From Solirubrobacteraceae bacterium (lineage in GTDB: Bacteria; Actinomycetota; Thermoleophilia; Solirubrobacterales; Solirubrobacteraceae), in contig JASHQV010000198.1 of the NCBI GenBank assembly GCA_030038955.1, positions 1-6,659 on the forward strand: a stretch of 6,659 bases of DNA. The letters are read 5' to 3'. The first letter of the stretch is position 1, and each line of letters begins with the position of its first letter. The position numbers and the translations under genes were made by a program. Positions 6,481 to 6,659 of this stretch are shown piece by piece. A model generated the notes under the pieces. That model worked only from the letters and a program-made list of their open reading frames with translations, was not told where the DNA came from and searched no databases.

Positions 6481-6659
6481 GGTCGACCCTGGCGCGCATG
6501 TGGATCCCGGCGCCCGCCTCGGGCACGGCGTCAGCGTCGCGCCGGGCGCGGTGATCGAGGCGGGCGCCGAGCTCGGTGACGGCGCCGCGATCGGGGCTTG
6601 CGCGGTCGTTCACGCGGGCGTGCGCCTCGGCGCCGGCTGCGTGGTCGAGGCTGGCGCCG
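6473..6659 (+). CDS. Hexapeptide-repeat (left-handed beta-helix) acyltransferase, N-terminal part, cut by window end
   Basis: The 62 visible residues are almost entirely hexapeptide repeats of the [V/I/L]-G-x-G-A type. From residue 3 there are ten consecutive six-residue turns without insertion, including EVDPGA, RLGHGV, VIEAGA and ELGDGA. This predicts a left-handed parallel beta-helix, the fold of trimeric acyl-CoA- or acyl-ACP-dependent sugar acyltransferases such as WbpD and LpxA. Catalytic residues would lie beyond the window. The frame overlaps the dehydrogenase stop by eight bases (GTGGCTGA), so the two are very likely co-transcribed and coupled. With the epimerase and dehydrogenase it probably N-acetylates the 3-amino group of a UDP-sugar, but the WHF-type segment I expect near the start of WbpD is not evident, so LpxA-like or other sugar acyltransferase roles remain open. 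An in-frame ATG at 6461 would add only four residues. Confidence 0.85.
   Translation, partial: MAEVDPGAHVDPGARLGHGVSVAPGAVIEAGAELGDGAAIGACAVVHAGVRLGAGCVVEAGA

Overview
The window is a very GC-rich stretch, about 70% GC by eye. All genes I can support lie on the plus strand and are closely packed. The codon use, the likely leaderless starts (a TAnnnT box just before an ATG with no Shine-Dalgarno sequence) and the gene content suggest a high-GC actinobacterium. Thermoleophilia/Solirubrobacterales is my best guess, but this rests on resemblance and not on a search.

Region 1-741 holds the C-terminal part of malto-oligosyltrehalose trehalohydrolase (TreZ), which releases trehalose from maltooligosyl-trehalose. 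Its start lies upstream of the window. Region 742-1217 holds an 83-base spacer with an inverted repeat and a probable -10 box, a small unrecognised coiled-coil and Arg-rich protein (113 aa), and a 51-base spacer with a short tandem repeat. Region 1218-3509 encodes a secreted sedolisin-type (S53) serine-carboxyl protease. It has a signal peptide, an activation pro-domain, a catalytic domain with all the expected Glu/Asp/Asp/Ser residues, a C-terminal Ig-like domain and a basic His-rich tail. Region 3520-4320 encodes a fold-type IV PLP aminotransferase or lyase (PabC/IlvE/Dat family). Its probable -10 box includes the protease stop codon.

From 4391 to the window end is an apparent nucleotide-sugar operon with three parts: a non-hydrolysing UDP-GlcNAc-type 2-epimerase (WecB/WbpI-like), a Gfo/Idh/MocA dehydrogenase, and the start of a left-handed beta-helix (hexapeptide) acyltransferase that overlaps the dehydrogenase stop by 8 bases. 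Epimerase, 3-dehydrogenase and N-acyltransferase are three of the steps in the Wbp-type route to UDP-diacetamido-uronic acids used in surface polysaccharides. A DegT-type aminotransferase and a UDP-sugar 6-dehydrogenase, which would complete that route, would have to lie outside the window.

I see no RNA genes, CRISPR array, insertion sequence or T-tailed terminator. Nothing here is clearly a wholly new system. The most unusual points are the shortened TreZ loops, substitutions at usually conserved positions of the epimerase, the stop codon that doubles as part of a -10 box, and the small coiled-coil protein.
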